A DNA stretch of 64,000 nt from DAISKN01 sp963716925 (GTDB taxonomy: Bacteria > Acidobacteriota > Vicinamibacteria > Marinacidobacterales > SMYC01), in contig CAVQUX010000033.1 in NCBI GenBank assembly GCA_963716925.1, forward strand, positions 372,001 to 436,000. Reading direction: 5' to 3'. The position numbers and the translations under genes are program-made. Under the pieces are notes generated by a model, which did not search any database, was not told the origin of the DNA, and worked only from the letters and a program-made list of their open reading frames with translations. Of the stretch, positions 9,731 through 18,265 are shown piece after piece (positions within the stretch are counted from its first letter, which is position 1; every line of letters starts with the position of its first letter).

Positions 9731-10912
9731 CTAGCACAGCTCCAGAACGTGGTCGGCGATGGCGAGAGAGCTCGTCGCCGCCGGAGAAGGCGCGCTCAGG
9801 ATGTGGATGAAGGGGCCGTCTTCCACGATCCGGAAGTCGTCCACGAGATTCCCGTCGCGCTCGAGGGCCATCGCGCGGACCCCGCTTCCGCCGGGCTCGA
9901 GGTCGTCCTCCCCGAGCTCGGGGACGAGCTTCTGCAGCTTTCGCACGAACGCGGATTTCGAGAGCGAGCGGTAGTACTCCTCGAACCCGGTCCGCCAGTG
10001 CTTCCGCGCCATCCGGCACGTCCCGGGGAATCGCGCCATCTCCCAGAGATCGCGCAAGCTCACGTCGCTCTTCCGGTAGCCCTCCCGCGCGAGCGCGAGG
10101 ACAGCGTTCGGTCCCGCCTCGACCTCTCCGTCGACGCCGCGGGTGAAGTGGACCCCGAGAAACGGGAACCGCGGGTCAGGGACGGGATAGATCAGGTTTC
10201 GCACCAGACCTCGACTCGAATGGCGCAGCCGATAGTACTCGCCGCGGAACGGCACGATCCTCGCCGACGGCTCGGCGCCGCAGAGCGCCGCCACCCGATC
10301 CGCGTGAAGTCCGGCGGCGGTCACGACGCGCTTCGCCAGGAGGTCTCCGGCATCTGTCTCTACCCTCACGGCGTCTCCCTCGCGCCGGAACCCGAGGAGC
10401 CGTGCCCGCGTACGCACCTGGCCGCCGGCGTTCTCGATTGCGGACGCCATCTTCCCGGCAACGGCGCGGAAGGAGACGATACCCGTCGAGGCGGAGTGGA
10501 GCGCCGCCACCCCTCGAGCGTGAGGCTCGATCTCGCGAAGCTCTCCGGGCGAGATCGCGCGAAGCCCGGGAACTCCGTTCTCCCTTCCCCGCTCGAAGAG
10601 CGCCTGGAGCCGCGGCCTTTCCTCTTCCGATGTGGCGACGATGACTTTCCCGCAGAGCTCGAAAGCGACGCCGTGCTTTTCGCAGAAGCGGACCATCGCC
10701 GCACACCCGCGAACGGCGATCCGGGCCTTCAACGAGCCGGGTTTGTAGTAGATCCCCGAATGGAGGACTCCGCTGTTGTGCCCCGTCTGGTGAAGCCCGA
10801 CGGAGTCCTCCTTTTCCAGGACCAGCACCGCGGCGCCGGGCCTCGCGAGCAGGAGCTTGAACGCGGTCGCGAGCCCAACGATTCCGCCGCCGACGACGAC
10901 CACGTCGTACAT
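9731..10912 (-). CDS. lhgO: L-2-hydroxyglutarate oxidase (LhgO-like)
   Basis: FAD-dependent DAO-superfamily enzyme that oxidises L-2-hydroxyglutarate to 2-oxoglutarate. The 393-residue protein opens with the dinucleotide-binding motif VVVGGGIVGL, then TGHNSGVLHSGIYYKPGS, a stretch characteristic of LhgO proteins. Further family features are PFRGEYYRL, VGVHFTRG-like (LGVHFTRGVDG) and the C-terminal HILSAPSPAATSSLAI. Length and architecture are those of bacterial LhgO, so the assignment is firmer than a generic FAD oxidoreductase. It is membrane-associated in Escherichia coli, but no membrane helix is obvious here. Confidence 0.9.
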   Translation of the reverse strand: MYDVVVVGGGIVGLATAFKLLLARPGAAVLVLEKEDSVGLHQTGHNSGVLHSGIYYKPGSLKARIAVRGCAAMVRFCEKHGVAFELCGKVIVATSEEERPRLQALFERGRENGVPGLRAISPGELREIEPHARGVAALHSASTGIVSFRAVAGKMASAIENAGGQVRTRARLLGFRREGDAVRVETDAGDLLAKRVVTAAGLHADRVAALCGAEPSARIVPFRGEYYRLRHSSRGLVRNLIYPVPDPRFPFLGVHFTRGVDGEVEAGPNAVLALAREGYRKSDVSLRDLWEMARFPGTCRMARKHWRTGFEEYYRSLSKSAFVRKLQKLVPELGEDDLEPGGSGVRAMALERDGNLVDDFRIVEDGPFIHILSAPSPAATSSLAIADHVLELC

Positions 10913-10954
10913 GGAAGCGGTTATGGATTGCCGGAGGCCGCGGCGTCAAAGACG

Positions 10955-11359
10955 CTAGGAGCCTGGAAACTCGGCGAAGCCCACGATGTGTCCCCCGGGC
11001 TCCCTCATCCAGAGCTCCTCGGCGCCGTAGGGCGTTTTCCTATAGGGAAGCAGGATCTCCAGACCCTGGAGCCTCTCGCGGATCGCTTTCAGGTCGGACA
11101 CCTCGCAGAAGAGCGTCGTGCGGCTTCCCGCCGCCGGAAGGAGCGCCTTCGGAAGATCCGCGGTCCGAACCTCGGTCTCGACGCTCTCCCGCGTCTGGTA
11201 CATGATCTCGAGCCCCTCGCGGGCGAAAGCGGCGAACCCGATGTGGTCTCCTTCGGGGACCTCGATCGTTTTCTCGAAGCCCAGGCGATCGACCCAGAGC
11301 TCGATCGAGGGCTCGATGCGCGCAACGACGAGAACCGGGGTCATCTTGCGAACGGACAT
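10955..11359 (-). CDS. VOC/glyoxalase-fold protein
   Basis: 134-residue single VOC-domain protein starting at ATG 11359, with GGAGG about 10 bases upstream. It shows the paired beta-alpha-beta units of glyoxalase I/bleomycin-resistance proteins: PVLVVARIEPSIELWVDRLG, then FEKTIEVPEGDHIGFAAFAR and the C-terminal ELWMREPGGHIVGFAEF, where Glu and His often bind metal. Substrate is unknown. Its first 19 bases overlap the 3' end of the upstream metallopeptidase-like gene, so the two are probably co-transcribed. Confidence 0.8.
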   Translation of the reverse strand: MSVRKMTPVLVVARIEPSIELWVDRLGFEKTIEVPEGDHIGFAAFAREGLEIMYQTRESVETEVRTADLPKALLPAAGSRTTLFCEVSDLKAIRERLQGLEILLPYRKTPYGAEELWMREPGGHIVGFAEFPGS

Positions 11360-12021
11360 GGCGGTGATACCTCCGGCAGGACGATAGACCGGAACGCCGC
11401 CTCGGGTACAGGAAATCTGGAAATTCGGGCGACGGACGCGAGGCCCCACGCCTTCAAGGTGGCGGCCGCCCCCGCCAGGCTCGGCCCGTCGAGATCGATG
11501 CCGTCCGCGAGGAGGTCCTCGCGCGTCAGCCTGCCGGACATCAACCCCGATTCGGCGTGTCCGCGCTCGGGCGCGAGCACGTGCACCACCTCGTGGGCGA
11601 CGATACGCGCGAGCGCCCGGCTCAACTCGGCGAGTTGACGGGGAGAAGGCTGGCCGTCGCGATGACCGAGCGTCCGGCGCACGCCGGCGTAGAAGACGAA
11701 GATGCTGTACTTCCCCCCTTTCTCTCCGTGAGCGGCCGCCATGGTGTTCGGAGGAACGCCGAAGCGCGCGCTCTCTCCCGGCACGACGATGGCATTGACC
11801 CGCGGCTCGGGGATCAGGCGGAGATTCTCGTGCTCGGCGGCCGCATGGAAGGTGACGGAAAGACCGTTCTCCCGGAAGATCGCCTCCACTTCTCCGGCGA
11901 GCCGCGCGAGGCCCGCCTCCGGGAATTGCTTCGTCGAGTCGTGCCAGACCAGCGTGAGCGTCGGCGCCGTCTGGGAGGCAAGGGGGGCGAAGGCAAGAGC
12001 CGCGAAAAACCATGCAGCCAT
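11341..12021 (-). CDS. Secreted HExxH putative metallopeptidase
   Basis: 226-residue protein with a signal peptide (MAAWFFAALAFAPLASQ). The motif RIVAHEVVHVLAPERGH (HExxH with a third His eight residues on), followed by SGLMSG, is the zinc-site and Met-turn pattern of metzincin-like peptidases. I do not recognise a named family. The ribosome binding site is excellent (GAGGAGGT just before ATG 12021). The 100-base gap to the divergent DUF3810 gene should hold both promoters. Confidence 0.65.
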   Translation of the reverse strand: MAAWFFAALAFAPLASQTAPTLTLVWHDSTKQFPEAGLARLAGEVEAIFRENGLSVTFHAAAEHENLRLIPEPRVNAIVVPGESARFGVPPNTMAAAHGEKGGKYSIFVFYAGVRRTLGHRDGQPSPRQLAELSRALARIVAHEVVHVLAPERGHAESGLMSGRLTREDLLADGIDLDGPSLAGAAATLKAWGLASVARISRFPVPEAAFRSIVLPEVSPPCPFAR

Positions 12022-12121
12022 ACCACCTCCTCGTTAAACTGGTTACGATGGGTGGTAGCGCAAGTTCATCGAACGGCTTTTCTTCGAAATCTTGGAGCAG
12101 CGATTCCGATTCCGAAAGAAC

Positions 12122-13240
12122 ATGAAGCGCCTTTTGAAGATCGCTGGGCTCCTGCTGGTCCCGCTGGGGCTCCTGGCGCTCGGTCTCTCGTTTCGATTCC
12201 CGCAGACCACCGAAAGCCTCTACGCGCAGGGCGTCTATCCCCAGGTCGTTCGCCTGTTCGCGGCACTGAATCGGGTGAGCTTCTCGTGGGCGGAGGTGCT
12301 CGCGGCGTCGGCGCTGGTCGCCGCGGGCTTCTTCTTCCGGCCGAGAAGGATCCTCGTCACCCTCTGGTGCGCGGGAGGCGCCGCGCTCTGGGCGTTTCTC
12401 CTCCTCTGGGGCTTCAACTACGCCCGCCCTTCCTTCGAGCAGCGCCTGGGACTCTCCACCCCGCCCGCCGATCCGCACGTGCTGCTCGAGACCGGTCAAC
12501 GGACGGCGGCCAGGACCGCGGCACTCTTCGAAACCCTCGGGCTGGAGTCGGGGCCCACGCGGCTTCCCGTGAGCTTCAGCGAGCTCGATCGCATCATCGA
12601 CGAGGGCTACCGCGAGCTCCAGCTGCCCGGCGACCCGATCCAATCGAGCACCGCGCCCGCGAAGCCGCTCGCGAGCTCGGCGCTCTTTTCCTACCTCGGC
12701 ATCAGCGGGATCTTCGTGCCGTTCACGGGCGAGCCGTCGGTGAACGCGCTGCAGCCCGACGCGGCCCTCCCGCTGGTCCTCGCCCATGAGAAAGCCCACC
12801 AGCGGGGGATCACCCACGAGGGAGAGGCGAACTTCGCCGCGTTTCTCGTTTGCTCGAGGAAGGGTGCGCCGCCTTACCTTAGATACGCCGCCTACCTGTT
12901 CGCGACTCAGTATCTTCTCGGGGAAGCGGCGCAGTACCTGCCTCCCGAAGAAGTGTCGGCGGCCTGGGACCGACTCGGGAGCGGCCCTCTCGCCGACGTC
13001 CGCGCCCTCCGCGACTTCTGGATGCGCTACCAGGGCATCGCCAGCGAGCTCACCGCGGAGGTCAACGACTCCTACCTCCGCGCGCTGCGGGTACCCGAAG
13101 GAGCCGCGAGCTACGACACGGTGGTGCGGCTGCTGCTCGCTCTCGACGCGAAAGGCGGGCTGATGGGCAATGCAACCGTGCCGCGGGGGACTTTCTCCAA
13201 GGCCCCGTGGCGTGAAGACGTCGGCGGTCCGCCCGTTTAG
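12122..13240 (+). CDS. DUF3810-type membrane protein with HExxH
   Basis: About 372 residues from ATG 12122 (an upstream TTG 12092 is also in frame). There are three hydrophobic segments near the N terminus (RLLKIAGLLLVPLGLLALGL, EVLAASALVAAGFFF, LWCAGGAALWAFLLLW), then a soluble domain. The segment LVLAHEKAHQRGITHEGEANFAAF supplies HExxH plus a downstream Glu/Asn pair, the signature of DUF3810 proteins, which look like membrane-tethered zinc peptidases. Function is not known. It overlaps the end of the convergent aminopeptidase gene by 4 bases. Confidence 0.8.
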   Translation: MKRLLKIAGLLLVPLGLLALGLSFRFPQTTESLYAQGVYPQVVRLFAALNRVSFSWAEVLAASALVAAGFFFRPRRILVTLWCAGGAALWAFLLLWGFNYARPSFEQRLGLSTPPADPHVLLETGQRTAARTAALFETLGLESGPTRLPVSFSELDRIIDEGYRELQLPGDPIQSSTAPAKPLASSALFSYLGISGIFVPFTGEPSVNALQPDAALPLVLAHEKAHQRGITHEGEANFAAFLVCSRKGAPPYLRYAAYLFATQYLLGEAAQYLPPEEVSAAWDRLGSGPLADVRALRDFWMRYQGIASELTAEVNDSYLRALRVPEGAASYDTVVRLLLALDAKGGLMGNATVPRGTFSKAPWREDVGGPPV

Positions 13241-14715
13241 AGCCCCTCGAACCTCTCCGCGAGATCGACGAACGTCTGCACCCCGAACCCCGTTGCCCCC
13301 TCGGGAAAGTACTTCCAGGGTTTCTCGAGAATGAAGGGCCCGGCGATGTCGAGGTGGACCCAGGCCGCGCCCTCGGGGACGAACTCGCGCAGGAAGAGGC
13401 CCGCGGTGATGGCGCCCGCGTACTTGCCGCCGACGTTGTTGATGTCGGCGTAGGGGGTCTTCAGCATCTCCTTGTATTCCTCGACGAGGGGCAGCTCCCA
13501 GAACGCCTCGCCGTGGCGTCGGCCCGACTCGATCACCGCGGCGATGAGGGTGCGATCGTTGCCCATGATCCCAGCGACGGCGGTGCCGAGGGCGCGAACC
13601 ACCGAGCCCGTCAGGGTCGCGGCGTCGACGATATGGGTCGCGCCCTCCTCTCCGGCGCGGGCGAGGGCGTCCGTCAGCACCAGCCTGCCCTCGGCGTCGG
13701 TATTGTCGACCATGATCGACTTCCCGTTCTTCGCTATGAAGATGTCTCCGGGCCGCTGCGCCTCCGGTCCGGGGAAGTTCTCTGCGGCAGCGACGATTCC
13801 GGTGACGGCGACCCTGGGCTTGAGCCGGGCGATGGCGGTCATCGACTGCAGCACGGCGGCTCCTCCCGCCATGTCGCCTTTCATCTCCCACATCCCCTCC
13901 GCGGGCTTGATGGAGATGCCGCCGGTATCGAACGTGATTCCCTTCCCCACGAGGGCGAGGTGATGTTTCGTGGCAGTCTTCTTCGGTCGATAGCGGAGCA
14001 CGATGAGACACGGGGGATAGATGCTGCCTTTGCCGACGGCGATGAGTCCGCTGTAACGCTGTTTGACCAGATCCTTCCCGGAGACGACGGTGACGCCGAG
14101 GCCGCTTTCTTTCGCGATCTTCTTCGCTGCGTCGGCGAGCACCTTGGGGTACATCCGATCTCCCGGCTCGTTGACGAGATCCCGGGTGTGATTCACCGCC
14201 TCGCTGACGATGAGCGAGCGGGAGAGCGCGGATTCGATCGCTTTGCGATCCTCCTGGCGGCAAACGACGGCGAACGAGGGCTTCGGTTTCTTCTTGTCGC
14301 GATCCTTCTTGTACTTGTCGAAGCGGTACCCGCCGAGGGCGGCGCCCTCGACCGCGCTCCCGGCGTAGCCGAGGCCCGAGGGGTGGTTGAGGAGAAACGC
14401 AACCCGGGTAAGGCCGTAGTCCGCGGCGTAGGAGAGGGCGCGGGCGGCGGCGATCTTGACGTTCTCGGAGAGGTCGAAGGCCTTGGAAAGCGACGTGGAG
14501 AAGACCAGGAGCGCCTTGACGTTCGCCTTCTCGTCGAAAGTCTGGAAGAGCTCGCGCCGGTACTTCTCCTGGCGGAAGCCCTCCTGGGCGCTCCGGAGCG
14601 CCTGACCGAGCGGGGAATCATCCGCTTCGAAGAGGTTGGTCTCGGAGTCGATGACCGCGACGGCCAGATCGGCCTCGAGCTTCGCGAGCGACTGCGTGGA
14701 TACGGAAATCTTCAT
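13237..14715 (-). CDS. pepA: Leucyl aminopeptidase (M17)
   Basis: 492-residue cytosolic aminopeptidase releasing N-terminal residues, a two-metal enzyme. The N-terminal macro-like domain (about 1-170) precedes the M17 catalytic domain. Metal and active-site motifs are visible: VGKGITFDTGGISIKP, MKGDMAGGAAV, and the signature NTDAEGRLVL with VDAATLTGS after it. ADINNVGGKYAGAITAGLFL near the C terminus is also conserved. The gene lies 12 bases downstream of acetyl-CoA synthetase on the same strand, so they are probably one transcript. Confidence 0.93.
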   Translation of the reverse strand: MKISVSTQSLAKLEADLAVAVIDSETNLFEADDSPLGQALRSAQEGFRQEKYRRELFQTFDEKANVKALLVFSTSLSKAFDLSENVKIAAARALSYAADYGLTRVAFLLNHPSGLGYAGSAVEGAALGGYRFDKYKKDRDKKKPKPSFAVVCRQEDRKAIESALSRSLIVSEAVNHTRDLVNEPGDRMYPKVLADAAKKIAKESGLGVTVVSGKDLVKQRYSGLIAVGKGSIYPPCLIVLRYRPKKTATKHHLALVGKGITFDTGGISIKPAEGMWEMKGDMAGGAAVLQSMTAIARLKPRVAVTGIVAAAENFPGPEAQRPGDIFIAKNGKSIMVDNTDAEGRLVLTDALARAGEEGATHIVDAATLTGSVVRALGTAVAGIMGNDRTLIAAVIESGRRHGEAFWELPLVEEYKEMLKTPYADINNVGGKYAGAITAGLFLREFVPEGAAWVHLDIAGPFILEKPWKYFPEGATGFGVQTFVDLAERFEGL

Positions 14716-14727
14716 GTTCTCTATTCC

Positions 14728-16671
14728 TCAGACCTCGTCCGCGTACTTTTCCTTGAGCTTCTCGACCACCGAGGGGTCGGCGAGCGTCGTGGTGTCCCCA
14801 AGCGCCTTCCCTTCGGCGATGTCGCGCAGAAGCCGTCTCATGATCTTGCCCGAGCGCGTCTTGGGGAGATCGGCGGTAATAATGACGTCGTCCGGGCGGG
14901 CGATGGCCCCGATCTTCTTCACCACGTGCTGCTTCAGATCGTCGACGATGGAGGGCGTCCATTTGCGCCCTTCCTTCAGGGTGACGAAAGCGGCGATCGC
15001 CTGCCCCTTGAGGTCATGGGCTCGGCCCACGACCGCCGCCTCGGCGACGTCCGGATAGTCCACGAGGGCGCTCTCGACCTCCATGGTGCCGATGCGGTGG
15101 CCGGCGACGTTGAGCACGTCGTCCACCCGACCGAGAATCCAGAAATAGCCATCCTCGTCGCGCTTGGCGCCGTCTCCGGGGAAATAGACGTCCTTGCGCC
15201 ATTTGCTCCAGTAGGTGGTGACGTAGCGCTCCGGGTCGCCGTAGATCCCGCGAAGCATCGCGGGCCAGGGGCGCCGGATGGCGAGAAAGCCGCCTCCCAC
15301 GGCGACCGACTCGCCGGCGGAGTTCAAGATGTCCATGTCGATGCCCGGGAACGGCTTCGTGGCGGAGCCCGGCTTGAGCGTGGTCACGCCCGGAAGAGGC
15401 GTGCACATGATCGCCCCGGTCTCCGTCTGCCACCAGGTGTCGACTACCGGGCAGCGCTTTTTTCCGATGTGCTCGTAGTACCACATCCAGGCTTCGGGGT
15501 TTATTGGCTCGCCCACGGTGCCCAGGAGCCGGAGGGAGGAGAGATCGTGCTTCTCGGGGTATTCGGCTCCCCACTTCATGAAGGCGCGAATCGCCGTGGG
15601 TGCGGTGTAGAAGCACGTCACCCCGTACCTCTCGATGAGCGACCAGAATCGATCCTTGTCCGGCCAGTCGGGCGAGCCCTCGTAGAGGACCCCGGTCACG
15701 CCGAGCGAGAGCGGTCCGTAGACGATGTAGCTGTGGCCGGTGACCCAGCCGATGTCCGCGGCCGCCCACCAGACGTCGTCGTCCTTGAGATCGAAGACGT
15801 ACTTCGTCGTCGCCGAGACCTGGGTGAGGTAGCCGCCCGTGGAGTGGACGATGCCCTTCGGCTTCCCCGTGGTCCCGGACGTATAAAGAATGTAGAGCAT
15901 GTCCTCGGCGTCCATGGGCTCGGGCTCGCAGTAGAGAGATGCGTCCTCCATGAGGACGTGCCACCAGTGATCGCGTCCCTCTTCGAAGTGAATCGGGAAA
16001 TCGCCGCGGCGGACGACGACCACGTTCTCGACACTTTCCGCTCCTTCGACCGCCTCGTCGGCGAATTTCTTCAGCGGGATGATGTTTCCGCGACGGTATC
16101 CTCCGTCGGCGGTGATTACGAGCTTCGCCTGCGCATCGTTGATGCGGTCGCGCAGCGACTCCGCGCTGAATCCTCCGAAGACCACGCTGTGGACCGCGCC
16201 CACCCGGGCGCAGGCGAGCATCGAGATGGGAAGCTCGGGAATCATGGGGAGGTAGATGGCGACGCGATCGCCCTTCTTCACTCCGAGCTTCTTGAGCACG
16301 TTCGCGAAGCGGTTCACATCCCGGTAGAGGTCCCAGTAGGTGAGCGTGCGGCGGTCGCCGGGCTCCCCCTCCCAGATGAACGCCGCCTTGTTACGCCGCG
16401 AAGTCCTGACGTGGCGGTCGAGGCAATTCGAGGTGACGTTGAGCTTGCCGCCGGTGAACCACCGGGCGTGCGGCGGGTTCCACTCGAGGACTCGGGACCA
16501 GGGCGCGATCCAGTCGAGCTCTCCCGCCATACGCGCCCAGAAGGCTTCGGGATCGCGCGCCGCTTCCTCGTGGAGCGACTCGTCGGCAACGTGCGCCTTC
16601 GTTCGGAACGATTCCGGCGGGGGGAATCTGCGCCCCTCCTGGAGAAGGGCATCGATCTCGGGCTCGGACAT
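14728..16671 (-). CDS. acs: Acetate-CoA ligase (AMP-forming)
   Basis: 647-residue acetyl-CoA synthetase: acetate + ATP + CoA to acetyl-CoA. The ANL-superfamily motifs are complete: YTSGTTGKPKGIVHSTGGYL (P-loop, about 260), WWQTETG, YFPGDGAKRDEDGYFWILGR (hinge) and VAGHRIGTMEVESALV. Near the C terminus KTRSGKIMRRLLRDI contains the catalytic Lys that protein acetyltransferases usually target, so activity may be controlled by acetylation (family knowledge). Length is typical. A 205-base divergent gap separates it from the acyltransferase gene. Confidence 0.95.
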   Translation of the reverse strand: MSEPEIDALLQEGRRFPPPESFRTKAHVADESLHEEAARDPEAFWARMAGELDWIAPWSRVLEWNPPHARWFTGGKLNVTSNCLDRHVRTSRRNKAAFIWEGEPGDRRTLTYWDLYRDVNRFANVLKKLGVKKGDRVAIYLPMIPELPISMLACARVGAVHSVVFGGFSAESLRDRINDAQAKLVITADGGYRRGNIIPLKKFADEAVEGAESVENVVVVRRGDFPIHFEEGRDHWWHVLMEDASLYCEPEPMDAEDMLYILYTSGTTGKPKGIVHSTGGYLTQVSATTKYVFDLKDDDVWWAAADIGWVTGHSYIVYGPLSLGVTGVLYEGSPDWPDKDRFWSLIERYGVTCFYTAPTAIRAFMKWGAEYPEKHDLSSLRLLGTVGEPINPEAWMWYYEHIGKKRCPVVDTWWQTETGAIMCTPLPGVTTLKPGSATKPFPGIDMDILNSAGESVAVGGGFLAIRRPWPAMLRGIYGDPERYVTTYWSKWRKDVYFPGDGAKRDEDGYFWILGRVDDVLNVAGHRIGTMEVESALVDYPDVAEAAVVGRAHDLKGQAIAAFVTLKEGRKWTPSIVDDLKQHVVKKIGAIARPDDVIITADLPKTRSGKIMRRLLRDIAEGKALGDTTTLADPSVVEKLKEKYADEV

Positions 16672-16876
16672 GTCGCTCTGTTCCTTCCGTGAATTCGGAT
16701 CGAAAAACGGGATTCTACGCCAGTCTCGACGGGAAACGCGAGAGGAGGACCATGCGGGACTCGATCTTTTTTCGGCCGGTATACTAGGAGGGAGTCCCGG
16801 CGCCGAAGCATGTTCCTCCCTCTCGACGTGACCCTCGCCACCATCGTTTCCGATCGCGCCGTGCTCTGAGACGGTC

Positions 16877-18205
16877 GTGCCGGACGCGTTGCTCTATCGG
16901 CTGCTGCGCCCCTTCGCGAAGCCTCTCACCCGGCTCTTTCATCGCCGGCTCCTCGTCGAGAATCCCGAGCGGGTTCCCTGGAAGGGACCGGTGGTCTTCG
17001 GGGCGAACCACCCCAACATGCTGCTCGACGTCCTCCTCCTCGGCGCATCGACGAGGCGAACGCTCCATTTTCTGGGGAAGGCTACGCTCTTCCGGAATCC
17101 GGTTCTCGGATGGTTCCTCCGGTCCTGCGGGGTGCTGCCGGTGCACCGCCAGAAGGAGAGCCCGGGCCGGATGGGGGAAAACCTCGAGACCTTCGCCGCC
17201 TGCCATCGCCTGCTCGCCGAGGGGGGCGCCATCGCCATCTTCCCCGAAGGCGTCAGCCACGACCGCGAAGCGGTCCTTCCGCTCAAGACCGGCTGCGCCC
17301 GCATCGTTCTCGAGGCCGAAGCGAGGCAAGAGTTCGGTCTCGAAACCGTCATCGTTCCCGTGGGACTCACGTTCTCGAACCGCGAGCTCTTCCGGAGCGA
17401 CGCGCTCGTCGCTTTCGGCGAGCCCCTCGATCCCTCTCCCCATTTCGAAGCCTATCGGGAGGGAAAGGCACAGGAGGCGGTCCAAGCTCTGACCCTGGAG
17501 CTCGAATCGGCGCTCAGAAAGGTCGCACCTCACGTCCCGAGCGAGGAGGACCAGAAGATCCTTCACACGCTCCGCGGTTTCTTCGCCGAGGAATCTCCGA
17601 CGGGCGAACGGCTCGTCGTCGACCGCGCGCTCCTCGAAGCCGTCTCCGACTTCCGTGATCGCCACCCCATCGAGTACCGGCGGCTCCGAAGGAGGGTGCT
17701 TCGGTACGGAAGAGTGCTCGCCGTGCTCGGGCTTTCGCACGGCGAGATCGGCCGCACCTATCGTCTCGCGCCCGTCGTCCGCTATCTCGTCCCGCGGGTC
17801 CTCCTGGCGGTCGCCGGACTCCCGTTCTTCGCCGCCGGAGCCCTGGTCCACTACGTGCCCTACAAGATCCCCGCCTTCGTCTCGCGTGCTCTCGCGACCG
17901 AGCCGGTGGAGCGTGCCACGATCAAGCTCCTCGCGGGGCTCGCCACCTTCCCTCTCTTCTACGCGCTCGCAGTCCTCGTCTCCGGCAAGCCCCTTCTTCT
18001 CATTCTCCTGCCCCTTCTCGGGGTCTTCTCCCTGATCTACTTCGAGGCGGCGTCGGATCTCTTTCGCGAGGTCCGGATCTTCTTCTGGCACCAGGGGTCG
18101 GATCAGCGGCGGGAGCGTCTCGAGCTCTGGCGGAGCGAGCTCGTCTCCGAGCTCGAGTCCCGGCGGCGGGAGCTCGAGACACTGGAAATCCGCCCCTCCG
18201 AATGA
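16877..18205 (+). CDS. PlsC-type 1-acylglycerol-phosphate / glycerol-3-phosphate acyltransferase
   Basis: 442-residue membrane-bound acyltransferase starting at GTG 16877. The catalytic motif is NHPNMLLD (NHxxxxD), with FPEGVSHD as the third motif and LKTGCARIVLEA nearby, the pattern of the PlsC family. The C-terminal half adds two strongly hydrophobic stretches (LLAVAGLPFFAAGALVHYVP and LAGLATFPLFYALAVLVSG) and a charged amphipathic tail. This larger architecture resembles the yeast Gat/SCT1-like and bacterial long PlsC proteins. It most likely acts in phospholipid synthesis at the inner membrane; acyl-donor preference cannot be read from sequence. Confidence 0.85.
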   Translation: MPDALLYRLLRPFAKPLTRLFHRRLLVENPERVPWKGPVVFGANHPNMLLDVLLLGASTRRTLHFLGKATLFRNPVLGWFLRSCGVLPVHRQKESPGRMGENLETFAACHRLLAEGGAIAIFPEGVSHDREAVLPLKTGCARIVLEAEARQEFGLETVIVPVGLTFSNRELFRSDALVAFGEPLDPSPHFEAYREGKAQEAVQALTLELESALRKVAPHVPSEEDQKILHTLRGFFAEESPTGERLVVDRALLEAVSDFRDRHPIEYRRLRRRVLRYGRVLAVLGLSHGEIGRTYRLAPVVRYLVPRVLLAVAGLPFFAAGALVHYVPYKIPAFVSRALATEPVERATIKLLAGLATFPLFYALAVLVSGKPLLLILLPLLGVFSLIYFEAASDLFREVRIFFWHQGSDQRRERLELWRSELVSELESRRRELETLEIRPSE

Positions 18206-18265
18206 GACCATAGATCTACACACGACAACTTTCGTTCCGAGGGTTCGCTGGGGCCCCCTCCTGAC

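Noticed and set aside
10955..14263. A 1,102-codon minus-strand open frame
   Set aside because: Only its last 134 codons (the VOC protein) look real; the rest is the Arg-rich complement of the DUF3810 and pepA genes, an effect of high GC.
13354..16692. A 1,112-codon plus-strand open frame
   Set aside because: Antisense to pepA and acs, both strongly conserved; composition is His/Arg/Asp-rich and without motifs.
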